Shown here piece by piece: positions 9,660 to 23,504 of a DNA stretch of 64,000 nt (position 1 is the stretch's first letter; the number at the start of each line of letters is the position of its first letter). A model generated the notes under the pieces. It saw only the letters and a list, made by a program, of their open reading frames with translations. It was not told where the DNA came from and ran no database searches. Source of the DNA: Rallus limicola (Eukaryota; Chordata; Aves; Gruiformes; Rallidae); contig JAKCOZ010000021.1 in assembly GCA_022605955.1 (NCBI GenBank), positions 10,894,501-10,958,500 on the forward strand. The letters run 5' to 3'. Made by a program: the position numbers and the translations under genes.

Positions 9660-12600
9660 CTCCCGGGCATCTCTGGATGCCCCTGCAGCCATGGTTCCAT
9701 TCCTGCAGGCTTTCAACACAAAAAGGGGGTAATTTCTGCACCGGCTGCCAGCGCTTTACCAGCCAGCTTATCATAAAGATTGGAATAAAAAATAAATTAT
9801 AAAAGAGGCCACATTTTGACAGGTTTGACTCCAGTTTATCCAAAAGTACTTGATTCCCAGTACAGCAGCTTGTAAGAAACGCAATCTGGCTGGCTATACT
9901 GGAGCACTCTGAATTTGCTGCTTACTTTCAGACACAACAAGCCTATAACAGTTAAAGCCACTCCTGGGAATTATTTAGCTGTTCAGGAGGAAGCTAAAGG
10001 CTTTACTGTAACTTTGACCAAACAGACTTGCTCTAAAATATTGATCACAATGGATGTTATGCCTTGCTAAATACTGAACTGGATCTTACAGAACCCACCT
10101 GCTGATTATTTGCAGCTGATGATGCTATTGTGCTGCCAGTGGGTATGGGCAGAGTGTTCCCACTTCAGGGAGCCTGGGGAACAGATGCTTTTAGAAGAAC
10201 AGAAAATAGGATTAGAGCATGGGCTAACACCTTCATCACGTGCCATGCTGGAGCCATGGGAGCAAAGGAGATCTGGCACTGCACCAGCTCAGGCATATCA
10301 CAGTAAATTGTTACACAAAGATAAGGACTAAAAGGAACTTTAGATGTCTGTAGCCAAGGACAGAATCTCGTTTTCTTGGTATCGGACAGATATTGTCACC
10401 TTGGAAATCACACGTGTAACAAATCCTGCAGTGGGCAAGAGGCAAAAGGGCCAGGAGAGGAAAGAGAAGAACACTGGAAATAAGAGGCCATGGAGCCTAA
10501 AAAGCTGGAATGTAACGATACCAAATAACTCTGGCAGTGAGTCATTCACTGTGACCACGGGTAAGTAATTTAATCAATATATGTCTCATTCTTGATCTGA
10601 ACAGGAAGAACATTGAAAAGGAGGTTGCATTACTCACCTAATTAGTCAACACAAACCCAGAAGCCTGTGTGGCTCTTGCACAATTAACTGGGGGGCAGTA
10701 ACAGAGAGCATTTCCCAGGTGTTTCTGCTTCCAGTGAGGATGCTGCCATGCTTCAAGTCTCCCTGCCAACAATTGTTGAGGTTGGAGGAACACATTCACG
10801 TTATTCTAAAACACAGAAAACTGGCTGAATGGAAATTAGCTTTAGAGAGCAATGCATCTGCATAAGGACTGCAATTCTGACTGACCACGTTGAGGAAATT
10901 TGATCTGGGTCCAGACATCTCAGTGGGGCTTATTTTCAATCCACCCCCATCTAAAGCTCCTGGGAGCAAACTTTATTGCTCATCTCCCGCTCCCAGTCTG
11001 AAAGTGGTAGTTCTCCCTTGTTTTGTTTTGATACAACCCTCAGGATTTTTTAGGGTCTGTTGTTTGTTTGGGGTTTTTTAGTTGGTTTGGAGTCTTTTTG
11101 TTGGGTTTTTTGTTTGGTTTTTTTGCTTGTTTTCCTCCCCTTGCCAGGCTTAGGTGGTAGAGTTAAGATGAAGATGAAGAAAACATGGCCATGCTGGACA
11201 ACATCAGCCCAGCAACAGATTTTTTGCAAGACAATTGCTGAGTCTAAAAGTGGGACTGTTGGCCCTATGAGAAATGTTGAAGCCAAGCAAGCGTGCTTTA
11301 CAGAAAGGAAATGTGTCTAGTCCACAAGGAGAGGCTCAGCAACAGAACAGCTTACAGCACTGTCCTTGTGTCTTCCCACCTACAGGGAACACACCAAGAG
11401 GCAGCTCACTATGGCAGGTGGAAATGCACCTTTATCTCGTTCAAACCCAGCTGCCTTCCCAGCCGGCCACTCAGGGTTCCTGCCCTCTCAACTCATTTTC
11501 CTTTGCTTAATTAAGCTGCACCGTGCTGGAGCTCCCACTGACCCAGTTCCCAGAGACCCTCCTGCTCCCCTCATTAACTCTGAGGGGCAGGAGAATTTGG
11601 CAGATGGAAAGTTCCAAGGGACAAAGGGAAGTTCACTCTCACTTTCACTCTGGGTAGTTAATCAGTGTCCCTGCTGGCATGACGGGCTGATCCACCCTTC
11701 TGTGGAATGGCAAATGCTGTGCTACACCAGCCCCTTCTTAAACTTTAGTTTGCCAAAACATCCCTCTCCCAAAAGGAAAAGTGGAAATTACTATGTCGGC
11801 TAGATAGGATTTACCAGGATTTAACACAGGATTTACCCTGTTCCCCCGTGTTCCCTCCCCTTGCCTCTATGCCCTTTTCACCCAACAATTTATACATTCA
11901 TTGCAAGCGTGTTAGGACAGCAGCATTTTCTTTGTGCTGTGTACAGTCCTTGTGCAGGACTTGGATTCCTGTGCATTCCAGCAATAAGGAAACTAGCAGA
12001 GCTATCAATGTGCAGGACCAAAAGGAGAAAGAAAAAAAAAAAGGGTTCTGGTGTAGAGTATCTGATTTTACTTTCCATTGTCACAGCCAAGTCTGTAAAA
12101 GCATAGAAGGAAAGTAGCCAACCAAGTGATCTGATTTCTTGGAGCCAGTTTCTACAGATATGTGAAGGCCACAGGAGAGCTGTCTGTCCGCTCACACAAA
12201 CCCTTCTCCAAGGCTACCACAAGGGATGCTCTGTTTCTTCATTGTATTTCAGCACAAGTTCACATGAGCTTTCAAGAACACGACACAAATCAACAGCAAT
12301 GGCAACAGTACTTGAAGAAGGCAAAGGTCCACCTATAGTTCAGCTGCTGTGAGCAGGTAGTAACTTCAGGATCTGTTCCTGCTGTCTTGCCTCTCACACC
12401 CCCGTGAGCATGCTCGGGTGAGGTTTTCCAGGCTTTGCTGGTGAGAGGTTTAGCACACGTGGTCCTAAACTATGTCTTGCTGGGCATGGAGGAATTCCAG
12501 TTGCACATAGCAACTTTGTTCTTAGCTTTTAAATATCAGCAGGGAAGCAAAGAAACCCTCAGAAACGTTAACGTTTTCAAAGAAAAGCTGGGGCAAATGA

Positions 12601-15600
12601 TTGTGCATCCTACAACTGACTTATCAAATAGAAGCAGCAAAACTCCAAAACCAGGAAACCCAGCAAGAGGCTGAGACCTTTTAGGATAGTTGATAGACTT
12701 TGCTCAAATGACAGGCAGCACTTGTATGAATCAAAACTGCATGCCAAGGCCCATTAGCCCTTCGTCCTTTGGAAGCTGAGCTCCTAAATTGTAACTATAT
12801 AAAACCTTCCATCCATTTCTTCCTATCTCACCATCCTATTTCTGGGGGTATTGCCCAGAAATAATTCAACATCCCCCGAAACAGGCTGTTTCACTTTAAG
12901 CAGTATTTACATTCAGATACCACCTTACATTTTTCTCTTGCTCCTCAGGCTGCTCAGCATGTGCCCTCACACCCTGCCTGCCTGAGCTGCAGACAAAGCC
13001 CAGCAGAGGAGACGACCACCAAGGTGAAACCAAAGAGACACTGAACTGCCCCACGCTGTTCTTAACTAACTCTCCCTTTCCAACTGCCCATTATGTTTGT
13101 GCCTGACTGATCAGGCAGAATAGGGGCAAGCTGGCCTCATGCCGAGGCCAAAGCAACTGCTGTGGTTTTGTGTTCCTGGCACTTATCCGATTCTGTCCTT
13201 TGCTGAATGTTTTCCCATCCCAGATCTTTCCCTCTGTGGAGCAGATAGGAAAAAAAAGCCTCCGGCTCCAGAAATCAGGGAACACGTGCAAGAAACACCT
13301 GGCTGTTCTCCAAGAATTTACCCTGCCTGACTGTTCCATTGAGGTCTTTCACCTGAGGTTTTACTGCTTGTGTCATTGTGTTTAAGTCCCTTCCCCTTGC
13401 CCTGGCACGAGGAAATCTCTGAAGCATCTCAGCCCTTCGCTCCATCCTAGGCCCTGAGGATGCGTCTGTCCTTGTCCATCCAGGTCTCAACAAACAAGCT
13501 CAGCTCTTTCCTATCATCAGTCAAAGATGGCCTTTGCACAGGCTAGTGCAATCTGTCCCCTTACTCCTCCTCAGAGCTGATGGAACCATTCCAGAGCACA
13601 GAGCAGAAACAGGGATACGAGCTCAGACCACTGCTCTTAAAAGCACTGAGCATTTATTCATCCACTAGAAAAGCTGCATTGGGTCAAAACTAAGACCTGT
13701 CTGCCCCAGTATGTGTCTTCAGCAACTAATAGCAGTTGCCCAGGAAGGAATGTGAGGTAGGTTTAATGTATGGTAACATTTCCCCAGAACGCCCTCACGC
13801 TTCTGGTAATTTCACCTTCAGAGTTTCCTAAGCCTCAGTCTGTGTCTTACACAAATTCCTTCCCATTTTGAGCTCAGGGAAACTTTCAGCACCCATGGTC
13901 TCTCATGGCAGAATGCCACACTACACAGGGCACGATTTTAATTTGAATCCCTAGTTCTTGTATTGGAAGAGACATGGAACAATCAATTCTCATTTACCTC
14001 AAGGCCACTGTGGATTTTGCAGACCTCCACTGAGTTCTCCTTTAATCATCTCACCTGCATGCTGAGCAATCACTCTGCTGGGATGGGCTGGCTGGCCGGT
14101 GCTGTGAGCCATGAGAGATGCCACCATCCTAGCCTCTGGGCAGCAGCTCCTGCCTTGTGATTTCTCTGCCATTGCTGCATTTCTAACTTCTAGTTCCTCA
14201 CCCACTCACCTCACAGTTGTCCCTCTAGCCCTTCTTTAAGTTAAGCTAACCCTGGACTGCAAAAGAAATTGCTGCTGTGGATGTAGTCTGGCTTTCCCAC
14301 CCCCTGTACCATATGAATTCATGCACTTAGGGACAAGATTCACACAGGCAGGTAATGAGGTCTTAGTGCTGAGAAATAGCATCATGTGTGGAAATATCCT
14401 AATGTGACATTTAAAGCTTTTTGTCTTTCCTTTGACAACCTGAGAAGAATAACAGTAAAAACTGGAGGAGCTGCTGATTTACTTTCACACCTGCTCCTGC
14501 TTTCTTAAAATGCCTGTCTGCCTGCTTACCCTGGCACCCTGGGCAGAAAGCTGTGATTGAAAAAGTGTTGGGGGTCAGGAAAGGGAGGAGGACTAATCAC
14601 TGAGTCTTAGAAAAGGCTTGTATAAGAAAAGATTCAGGTGGAATTTTCTTTTACCAAAACCAGTAAGCAAAGAATACACCTGCAGGGATCCTAACACTGA
14701 TTTACTTGGTGGAGTGACAAATGTTGCACTGCAATTGTTGCCTTCACAGCACCTTAGGTCTTAGAAGTGAAAAGACCTTTAAACAGCATTCCCATTCTGC
14801 ACACGTCTGCTGGTTTATAGCACACACATGCATGGGAGAAGGTAACAAGCAAGACTGAGAAATCTGAAGAAAAATAAGATTAGAAATCCATGTATTTGTG
14901 ATTCTCCTGTCTCAGTAACACTGTTGCTGGGCCTTCGCAGACTAGGTGGAAAACTCAAGGTCTGACTTGAATGGAAACCTGCTCAAGGCTTTTATTCTTC
15001 TTAGGGGAAGAAATATTACTGAGCATCTTTTAAATTCAGAATATCTTTTTGGATATTGTGTTCTTTTGTTTCCCTATCGATATCTCAGCTCTCCATCGGT
15101 GTAAGGGAACCCTTTCAGTAAGCAGGTCAATCAGACACACACTTGGCTTCAATTACTTCCCAGTAAATCTCAAATTCACTCTTACACGTGCCCCTTCCCA
15201 GTAGGTCTTTCACTTGGATACTCTGTGCCTGCTGCTCATGTGGTAATACATAGATAATCAAGTACTAGATTATTGCCAGTTTCCAAGTGTTTGTGTTAAA
15301 TAACTTGTTTGTCCATGCAACAAACAGACTGACAACACATGTTACATGCACAATGGATGACACCTTTCAGCTGGCAATATTTGACCTATGTGATCAGTGT
15401 GTTAGAAGTTGTCTGAAACTCCTGCCTTAGAGATCAGTTGTAGGACTCACCTTCAGAATACACCTTCCCTTTCCCAACAGACTCACTGCCCTGAACGGCA
15501 ACAATTGAACTGAAAGCATGAGGTATTAAGGAAATTGGTGGGGGCAAAGCAATGTCTACAGAAGCTGCAGGTGTGCAGCACAAGTGCTCATACTGTGAGC

Positions 15601-18600
15601 TGCTGAGCAAGGGAAGAGGCAGAGCTTAGTATGCCTCCTGACTGAGAAATGGTATCCAGAAGTTAGCTGTTGCCTACAGGACAGGCTCTGTCCTGGATGG
15701 ATGTGGAAACATTCCGGTATCTGTGGGAGGATCAAAAGCACAAGCCTCACCCTTTCAATTAAAGAGCAGCCCTGAACCAGCAGCAGTAGGCTGTTGTGGC
15801 CACCCACAGTGGGAACTGTGAGCATATGTGGAGCAGAAAGCATGTGCTACTCCAGGCCAGCCCCTGGGTGCTGACACGCTGCCCCATCTTCAGAGCTTGG
15901 CTCTCAGGAATGGGCTTCGGGGAATCCATCTGGGCCAGCAGCACTGTGTGGGGCTGCATCTGCTCACCTACCACCCTCATGCACCAGCTGAGCCTCCTCA
16001 GTGTTCTGGAAGGACACCTGCCAGCCTGGCAGAGACAGAAAATGAGCCTAGCTGCTTTATGCAGTCAGTGCTGACACCACATCTACAAAAGTCTTTCTGG
16101 CCCCAGACATCCTTGCTGAAGGTGGTTACATGAATCCAAGGGAATTTGTGCAAAGCAGAGAAATAAGCACAGCCCTTGGCTTTAATACTTGCTTTCAGAA
16201 ACGACTGAGTTTAATCTCAGCACAAGAGGGAAGACTTCAAGGTGACCCAGCCACAGCATTCAAAACCAGACAGAGCAAGCAGTGAAGTGTGGTGGACATT
16301 TTTCTTAATATAACAGTCAAGAAATCAGGCAGATTTCACTAACACTAGGAATCAAGTAGCAGACAGAAATGATCCTGAATGTTCCCATGAACCCAAATCA
16401 ACATTAAGAAATAGAGTGGAAATCCTTTCATTTACACCATGAATATGGTCTAGCACAAAGAATATTTTTACCCATCACCAAGACAATGGTTAGTACATGC
16501 AAGCTGTCAGGTGTTTCCAATCCACATTAGAGACTTGTGCCCTTTTCAGTCACTGGAAGGCCTGTGGCAGGGGCTACATCCAGTCCTTGCTAGCCTCATG
16601 TTGGCACCAAGCAGAGAAGCAGGTGAAGAGAATTTCTTCAGAACCCAGAGTACCCACTTCTATACATGTGAGAACCATGGCTGGGACTTCTCTCCAGAGT
16701 TCACTTCTATATGGCTTTAGCACCAACCTCTGGTAAGCATCATGGGGCAAAGAGGAGATTGCAATGTGCACTGGGAGCCTGGGCAGAAAGCCAGAGCTCT
16801 CACCATCCCCTCTCCATTCACTCTGTTGAGAGCACAGCAGTCCTACTTCTACACAGTGGAAGTGAGTGGAACCTGAGCATGAGCCAGGTGGTCTGAGCCA
16901 CAAAAGACACAGCAGGGAGCAGAGGGACACAAACTGCAGTTTTCTGCAAGATGGAAGCTGTCAAAGACAGCCAGTGCAGGGCCAAAGGGCCTGAGCCCCC
17001 TCTGTGCCCCACACCCAACACTGTATGAAAACATGTCTATTAAAAGCAACATCAGGCAGAGAAGCAATTTGTGCTAGTTTCCTCTCAAATGCTCATGGCA
17101 CCAAGAAACAGCTGTTTGATAAAGTAAACATCTGCTTAAACATACCAGCCCAGTATTCCAGAGTTCAGTTTTAAACATCCTCTAATACAGCATTGCCTGT
17201 TCCTGCTATAATTGACAGGACTGACATCTCCGTATTCATCCTCACTGCTCCACTGAGACACTTCAGAGCAGCAGAACATCAGCTCTGGACACGCTGTGAT
17301 TATCCCTTGCAGACCTCTGAGAACTATTAGGGAGCTGCCCATGCAGAGAACAAGCTGTAAGCCAGCCTCTGTCCAAGTCCTGGCCTTCATCTCCTCATTC
17401 CAAACACACACAAATTGACTAGTGCCTGCAGAAGTCAGGCAAGCAGTGGGGCAACTGATGCCAAAATGCTCTGGGGAGTGTTAATACCCCCCACCCCCAA
17501 TCAAAGGGCTCCATTGAGAGATTTTTCACATGGGGGATCCTACCTCCATGCTTGGCATACACAACAAAGTTTGTTTGGTGGCTTCTCTAGCACCCAGGAG
17601 GCTTACTTCATTACTGGGCTGTAAGACACTTGTGTTAGGAAGTCCATTGCAGCTCAAGCTTTTTAATAGCTTATGGTTACACACAGGAAAACTACCTGAG
17701 CTCACAGCATTCCATATTGCTGACAGCCCACAGCTGGTCACAGCCAGGTACCCAGATCTCCATCATCAAGTGTGTGCAGAAACAGCAGAAGGTAAAATAT
17801 CCCATACAACAGAAAAAAACAGATGCTGTGGCACTAAAGACCATGACCCCTGGTCTGTGTTTACCATCTTGGCCTACCACACAGCCTTGTTTTCCTGAAA
17901 CTCTGTCCAGACAGACATTTGGCAAAGGCAGACCTTTTTGAGCATGGTGTGTGGGAATTTGGAACACCACTGGGAAGGGAGTGCTGAGGGTGTGCTCTCT
18001 AGACCCAAACTACTTCCAGGAAAAACATTAGTGAGGCAGATATGAGATGAAGCTACACTTAAGGTGCCCAGCTGTTTGCAGGCATATCAGAAACTCCAGC
18101 TGATGAAAGCTTTGAAGTAAAAGCCAAGCAATACAGAAGACCTCCTCAACTCCTCTAAATAAAAGCCTCTGACAAGTTCAGGTGTTACTTTTAGTTTTGT
18201 CAAAAATTTGTCACACTTGTTCTCACAGGTAAGCTGGCTACTGCACACTGCTGTAGTAACAAGGCAAAAGCATTCTGCCCATATACACACAGAACGAGTC
18301 AAACTAACTCATTTCAACGAAGAAACCCCATCTAACCCCCATTAAGCTTTGAGCACCGCATGCACACAGCTCCCCCTGCAGCTGCCAGGCCAGAGATCTC
18401 TAGACTGAGCTCAGTTCAGGTCCACCATCAGCCAGTCCCTGCACCCAGACTAGGGAGCAATCCCAGGTTACTTACAGCACATGAGTTACCTTCAGCTGTC
18501 TCATGCACATGTGTAACAGCAGCAATGCCTGAATCCTGACCTGAGCAACTTTTCTTGAGCACCAATAACACACACAAATTACTTGTTTCAGGTACATCTG

Positions 18601-20394
18601 TCTCACAACCAGCACTCTCCACTCCCTAAAGTGTGCTGGTAGATAACACATTGAATTATCAAATTAGTTATTTGCAGCAGTTCTGATCCTTCATCAGTAT
18701 GTTATTTCAAGAGATTATGCTGCTTACATTAACTGAATGAGAAAAATCTCTGTCCAGTTTAATGGAAGACAACTTCAATTGCTGATTAGCAGATCATTTT
18801 CCAACACTTTTCTTCCCTACTGAACATACAAAAAACAAAGGCCACTATCAGTTTAGGTATCAAATTCCCTCCCAGAACACCAAAATTTATTTATGCTTTC
18901 AGGTGGCAGGAATATCCTTAAACTTGTAGTTGATTTAAATAACTTCTCATGCATTACAGCATTAATTAAACTGTTATCAGGCAGTAAAAATAATGCTGCA
19001 ATACTCTAAATGCTGCAGGAAATCCTTCAGCATTTCCTCAGTCTGTTAAAGACGCTTCCCTTTTACCTTTCAGCTGCTCCAAGCTGAATTGTCACCATTG
19101 GGTTAAGCAGCTTACAGCAAACACTCCTCCCTCCCCAAGCACCCTGCTTTTGGTAAGCAAGCTGTGGTATTTAACAGGTGACCACCTCAGGTACAGGCTG
19201 CCACAGGCCCAGGTCTTGCTACACAGGAACTGTCAGGCAGCTCTGCTCCCCAGGAACCTAAGGAGGCTGCACCTAAAGGAGATTGGGTTTTATCCCTTTC
19301 CCAAGCCCACAGACCTGCTGTGCTACATCTCAGCAGCCACACTCAGGGAACAGCTGCTTTCATCATTAGGGATGAGGTTTGAATCTGAGCCTGCTGCCAG
19401 ACACACTACAGGTTTATACAATTAATTCTTCACAGCAGCTTGACCTGAAGGAGCTATTTACTTCATCTGCACTGCCAGTGGAGTGCAGAAACACTACCAG
19501 AGCAGGACCTGCATGGCACATCTGCCAAGGCCTGTTTGCCTGCCATCATGCTGACACCACTCCTGGCTGCCAGGCTAATAGGCACAGCAGACCATTCCCC
19601 CTCCTCCCTGCAGAACAGACTCCCCACCACTTAACTCTTCTACATATGCAGACATTGCACAGCACAGGTGCACCAACTGATTTCTGAGACCAGATGTGTA
19701 TTAACAGTTGATCTAGGCATCAGAGGTACAGGAAGCAAGACATCCTAAGGCCCCTGACTTCCTTTCCCTGGTATTAGGAAGGCCTGTAGCTTCCTCTCCT
19801 GTGGTGGCTCCTTACCATCCAGGTTAAATTCTCCTGCTCTGCAAACCTGGAAGCTTGCCAACAAGCATCCAGGGAAAGCTGCAGGATCTGAATATCTGTC
19901 ACAAACACCTAACCCAAAGGAGCAGTCCTACTAGCTGGGCACAAGAATAACCCTGTCTTCAGGGGATGACCTTAGCTTCCTTCCCACACTGCCATCACTC
20001 CAAGATGGATGAATTTGCAGAGCTAGTAACCTACACAGGAACACACTGATCTACCACTGACCAGGACAGCTACAATCCCCACTGAATTACATTCTACATG
20101 CAGGATGAAAGGGAGGAAAGCTGAGGGAGAGCTTTCCTGCACAGAGAGTAGAGACTACACCTCTCCCTTTGTCCCTTTGACTTCTAGTACTCACACAGCA
20201 CTGTGCCCCAGTGCTGTTTCCTGCAGCACAAGGTGCCACACATCCTGGCAAAGCCCTTACTGCAGGGTACTGGAACCCATGCCCTGAGCTCACACCCCTT
20301 TCCCCTAGATGGCAGCTCCAAATAAACAGCCATTACAAACAATTAGATCAAGAAATGAGCTGTGAACAGCGTGCAGAGTTTCAGTCACCAGCTG
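9660..20394. other. Long intergenic stretch without a supported gene
   Basis: No exon with family resemblance, RNA gene or intact mobile element was recognised on either strand. There is a T-rich stretch with short G interruptions near 11047-11140 and an A-run near 12027-12042. Open frames here are short and overlap on both strands, as chance frames do. Confidence 0.5.
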
Positions 20395-20748
20395 AATGCA
20401 GCCAGTACTCAAATTTTATTAGAAATCGGCTCTAAAACCAGTACAGAAATGCAGCCAGTGCTGCAGCATACAAGATGCCCTTTCCCCACTCCACAGACTG
20501 TCAATGATGCATGACTAGAGCTTTCAGGGTGACAGGAAAGCCAAGACTTGAATTCTTGCCCTCTCATGTCTCTTCTGCCTCTCCTGCTAGCTCTGAGAAA
20601 AGAACAGAACTGTTACAAGGTGATGTGAAGGCTGTAGCTTGGACAGGAGATCATAGGCAGTAGCATGGAGAGGGACAGCAGAGGACAGCTTGCTCCTGGT
20701 GCACTGAAGTTACAGGAGGTCCCAGGATGCCTTCTGACAAATCTCAAC
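20395..20748 (-). ncRNA. snoRNA host terminal exon
   Basis: Acceptor CTATTTTCTTGGCAG before GTTGAGATTTG. An AATAAA signal (minus strand of 20415-20420) lies about 330 bases downstream and sets the approximate 3' end. Confidence 0.6.
20415..20420 (-). terminator. Polyadenylation signal of the snoRNA host gene
   Basis: AATAAA on the minus strand within TCTAATAAAATTTGAG, the first signal after the last acceptor. Confidence 0.55.
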
Positions 20749-21340
20749 CTGCCAAGAAAATAGCCAACACTGTCAGTCCACTACTGCAAACAAGTAGGTC
20801 ACATTTATGTTCTTCAGATACAGACTACTAACCAAGGAGACTTCTTGGAGAAACAAGAACTGCACAACAGGCACAGGAACAGCAAGCAAAGGCTGTTAAC
20901 TAAATGAACTCGTGAAAATAGCTGTTTTATTTGATGAAGCAGAGTTCTTTTGAACACTTTTTCCTAAAGTATTGGTGAAATCCTAACCAAACAGCCACGT
21001 CCCAGATTCACATTATTGATCTTTTATTAAAAAAGCCCTAAAACCAATCCCTCATCCAAACACACACATTACTGGAAGCTGACTTTCATCCACACTTCTC
21101 ATTGGGAGCCTCCCATTTTGGGGAAAAAAAATAACAACATAAAACTAATTCTTTCATTTCTGATCCTGAAGCCTCATGTATGTCAGTCAGTGTTGCTGTG
21201 ATTATGTGTTTCACTGGAGGGTGATGTCTGCAAATATGCAGCTTCCCTGCAGTAGAGGTGCAAGGGCACACAGCTTCAGTACAGATGTGGGAAGTGAAGC
21301 TTCTTGGATCTATGGAATTAGTGTAGTTACAACAGATGTT

Positions 21341-21386
21341 TGCATCAGCATTGCCAATCTAGTGGGGAAAAAATCTGAAGTCATCA
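21341..21386 (-). pseudogene. Relic of a fourth snoRNA copy, intron 4
   Basis: The plus strand holds TGCATCAGCAT at one end and GGGGAAAAAATCTGAAGTCA followed by TCA at the other. These match both ends of the intact snoRNAs (TGCATCAGACAT and GGGGAAAAAAGTCAAGTCAT followed by CA). About 38 bases of the middle, including the conserved antisense region, are missing, and the terminal stem is lost. It should not make a working snoRNA. Confidence 0.45.
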
Positions 21387-21682
21387 GGACTGATTCTCTT
21401 CAGCTGAAGATAAAAAGACAACCAATTACATTTTAAAAATCTTCCTGACTATTACATCTGACAGGTTATTACTCCTTGCAGGAAACAGGGAAACTTGAAT
21501 TGAAATGTATGTTCAGTTTAACACTTAAAAGGCCCCCGTCACAATGCTCAAATCTACACATCTGTGAAGTTTACAGGGACTAAGCTGTCAAAACACTGCA
21601 GAAGCAACTCCCCCTTGCAGAAAGGTGTTTCCCCACCTTCTTTTTATTTGAACCAGTGAACCCAAGTGGACCAAAGACTTAC

Positions 21683-21809
21683 CATTCTCCCCTGCCAGCC
21701 ACAGTTCATATGGTGGGAGTAAGCCAGGCAACTGTCTTCATCACTGCCAGCCACAGCCATCACACCAGGGCTCCCAGAGGCTCAACACCCCCACTGCCTT
21801 TGCAGCACC
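21683..21809 (-). ncRNA. snoRNA host exon 4
   Basis: Acceptor TTACTTGTAG, identical to exon 3, and donor GAGAATG|GTAAGTC, resembling exon 2. The exon is a duplicate of exon 3 in its 5' half. Confidence 0.7.
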
Positions 21810-21878
21810 CTACAAGTAAAGCCAAAGGGAACAGTTTAGCACCAGGCCCTGACAGGCTGTGGGACACAGCAGGACTTC

Positions 21879-21976
21879 CTTGCTGGTGCATCAGACATGA
21901 TCTGGCTTGAACAGTAAGAAATCAACACTGTCGCTCTGATGGGGAAAAAAGTCAAGTCATCACTTACACCAGCAAG
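21879..21976 (-). ncRNA. Box C/D snoRNA, copy 3 (SNORD12-like), intron 3
   Basis: A perfect 10-bp terminal stem (CTTGCTGGTG with CACCAGCAAG), C box at 21963-21957 and D box at 21894-21891. All functional parts are the same as in copy 2, so both should direct the same modification. Confidence 0.9.
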
Positions 21977-22456
21977 TCCCCAGGAATTAGGTGGCTGCAG
22001 ACCCACAGCAGCTGTGCTACACACATATCCTCCCCCAGCAGAGCTGCAGGGGCAGAGTGAACAACAAAGCCCTACTCACACAACCATCATCAACACTTGA
22101 ATCTGGTCAGCAAGGGGCAGGGCAGAAGAGACTAACACCTCCCTCCCAAAGGGACTCACCATCAGCCTGCACTTCAGTGGCTTACAGATTCCCATTCCCT
22201 AGCTACACACCACTTTGGACATGGTGGAACAGAATGAACAGAAGACACAAAGGACCTTTTTGCAGTACTTCTGCATGAGGAAAGCCTTTTTGCTTCCACC
22301 TCTAGAACATCTAGGCTAATGCTCAAATTTACACATCAGTTAAGCCTTCAGGGACAAAGATTTTTCAAAGCAACTTGCTAGCAGAAAACTATTCCCCACA
22401 CACACTTCATGAAACTTGATTTAAACCAGCAATCAATAGTAACTTTGAGGACTTAC

Positions 22457-22599
22457 CTGTTTTACTTGCTAGAAGTTCAAGCAGAGTGGAGTCAACCAGG
22501 CCATAATTCCACATGTTATCACACAACTGACTCCTGCCAGCCACAGCCATCACACCAGGGCTCCCAGAGGCTCAACACCCCCACTGCCTTTGCAGCACC
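22457..22599 (-). ncRNA. snoRNA host exon 3
   Basis: Acceptor TTACTTGTAG and donor AAACAG|GTAAGTCC. Its first half (GGTGCTGCAAAGGCAGTGGG onward) is the same as the start of exon 4. Confidence 0.7.
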
Positions 22600-22667
22600 C
22601 TACAAGTAAAGCCAAAAGCAATAGTTAGCACCAGGGCTTGCCAGGCTGTTGGGCACAGCAGGACTTC

Positions 22668-22765
22668 CTTGCTGGTGCATCAGACATGATCTGGCTTGAA
22701 CAGTAAGAAATCAACACTGTCGCTCTGATGGGGAAAAAAGTCAAGTCATCACTTACACCAGCAAG
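22668..22765 (-). ncRNA. Box C/D snoRNA, copy 2 (SNORD12-like), intron 2
   Basis: A perfect 10-bp terminal stem (CTTGCTGGTG with CACCAGCAAG) flanks a C box GTGATGA and a D box CTGA. It is nearly identical to copy 3, 789 bases to the left. An internal TGTTGAT could serve as C'. The conserved CTGTTCAAGCCAGATC upstream of the D box is the likely antisense region. Confidence 0.9.
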
Positions 22766-23504
22766 TGCCCTGGAATTAGGTGGCTGTACACCCACAGCAA
22801 CTGTGCCACCCGCCCTCGCCCCACACCCCAGCCAAGTTGGTATGCTGAACAGGCACATGGCACAGGGGAAATACTGCAAAAGCATGCATGGAGCTACTGC
22901 AGCAGAGCATAAGACAGATATACCAGATAAGGCAGGCACAGAATGAACGGGTTTGTACCCTTTCCAGGCCCAGCCCTTCACATCCATGCCAGGCTTCCTG
23001 CCCTCCTAACAGAGGCTGGAGGTCACTCACACAGCAGCAGATACCGTGCAGTCACATCCCAAGTCAAGTGATCTGCTTGGTCATGAACACCACGTGTCCC
23101 AGGCCGCCATCACTGCTGCACCTCCCGGCTCCCAGGGCCCGCTCTGCCCCACAGCCGGCTCGAGCGCGGCCTGGCAACCGTCTCTTAGGCCACGGCGACC
23201 CTACCAGGGGTTCGGAGCTGTAGGCCCACGGCCCATGCCACGCTGCTGGCTCCTCATTCCGCCGGACCCGCCACCTGACACACGAGGGGTGCGGGAAGCC
23301 ACGCAGGGCCCGGTCACAACGCTCTTGCGGGAGGGACCCGCCTCGGCTGCCAGCCGCACAGCGCCTGCGCTGCGAGTCAGACCTACGCACGGGCAGTGCT
23401 CCGGGGCCAGCAGCCTGGCAACGCGCCGCAGAGGCAGCCCGGGATCTACTCCGAAACACTGCATACACACCACATAAGTATCAGCGACGACTTTAAAGAC
23501 TTAC

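Larger units (their letters stand above)
21540..22020. repeat. Tandem duplicated module, left copy
   Basis: The block at about 21744-22020 matches about 22534-22810 with few changes and a constant offset of about 790 bases. A weaker match extends left (21540-21680 against 22320-22456). The unit covers intron end, exon and snoRNA. Confidence 0.85.
22320..22810. repeat. Tandem duplicated module, right copy
   Basis: Right partner of the block at 21540-22020. The snoRNA and half-exon parts are the best preserved; the intron parts have drifted more. Confidence 0.85.

Noticed and set aside
9047..9719. Long open frames on both strands around the SBSPON-like first exon
   Set aside because: Shadows caused by CpG-island composition; only the frame starting at 9288 has a signal peptide and the somatomedin-B cysteines.
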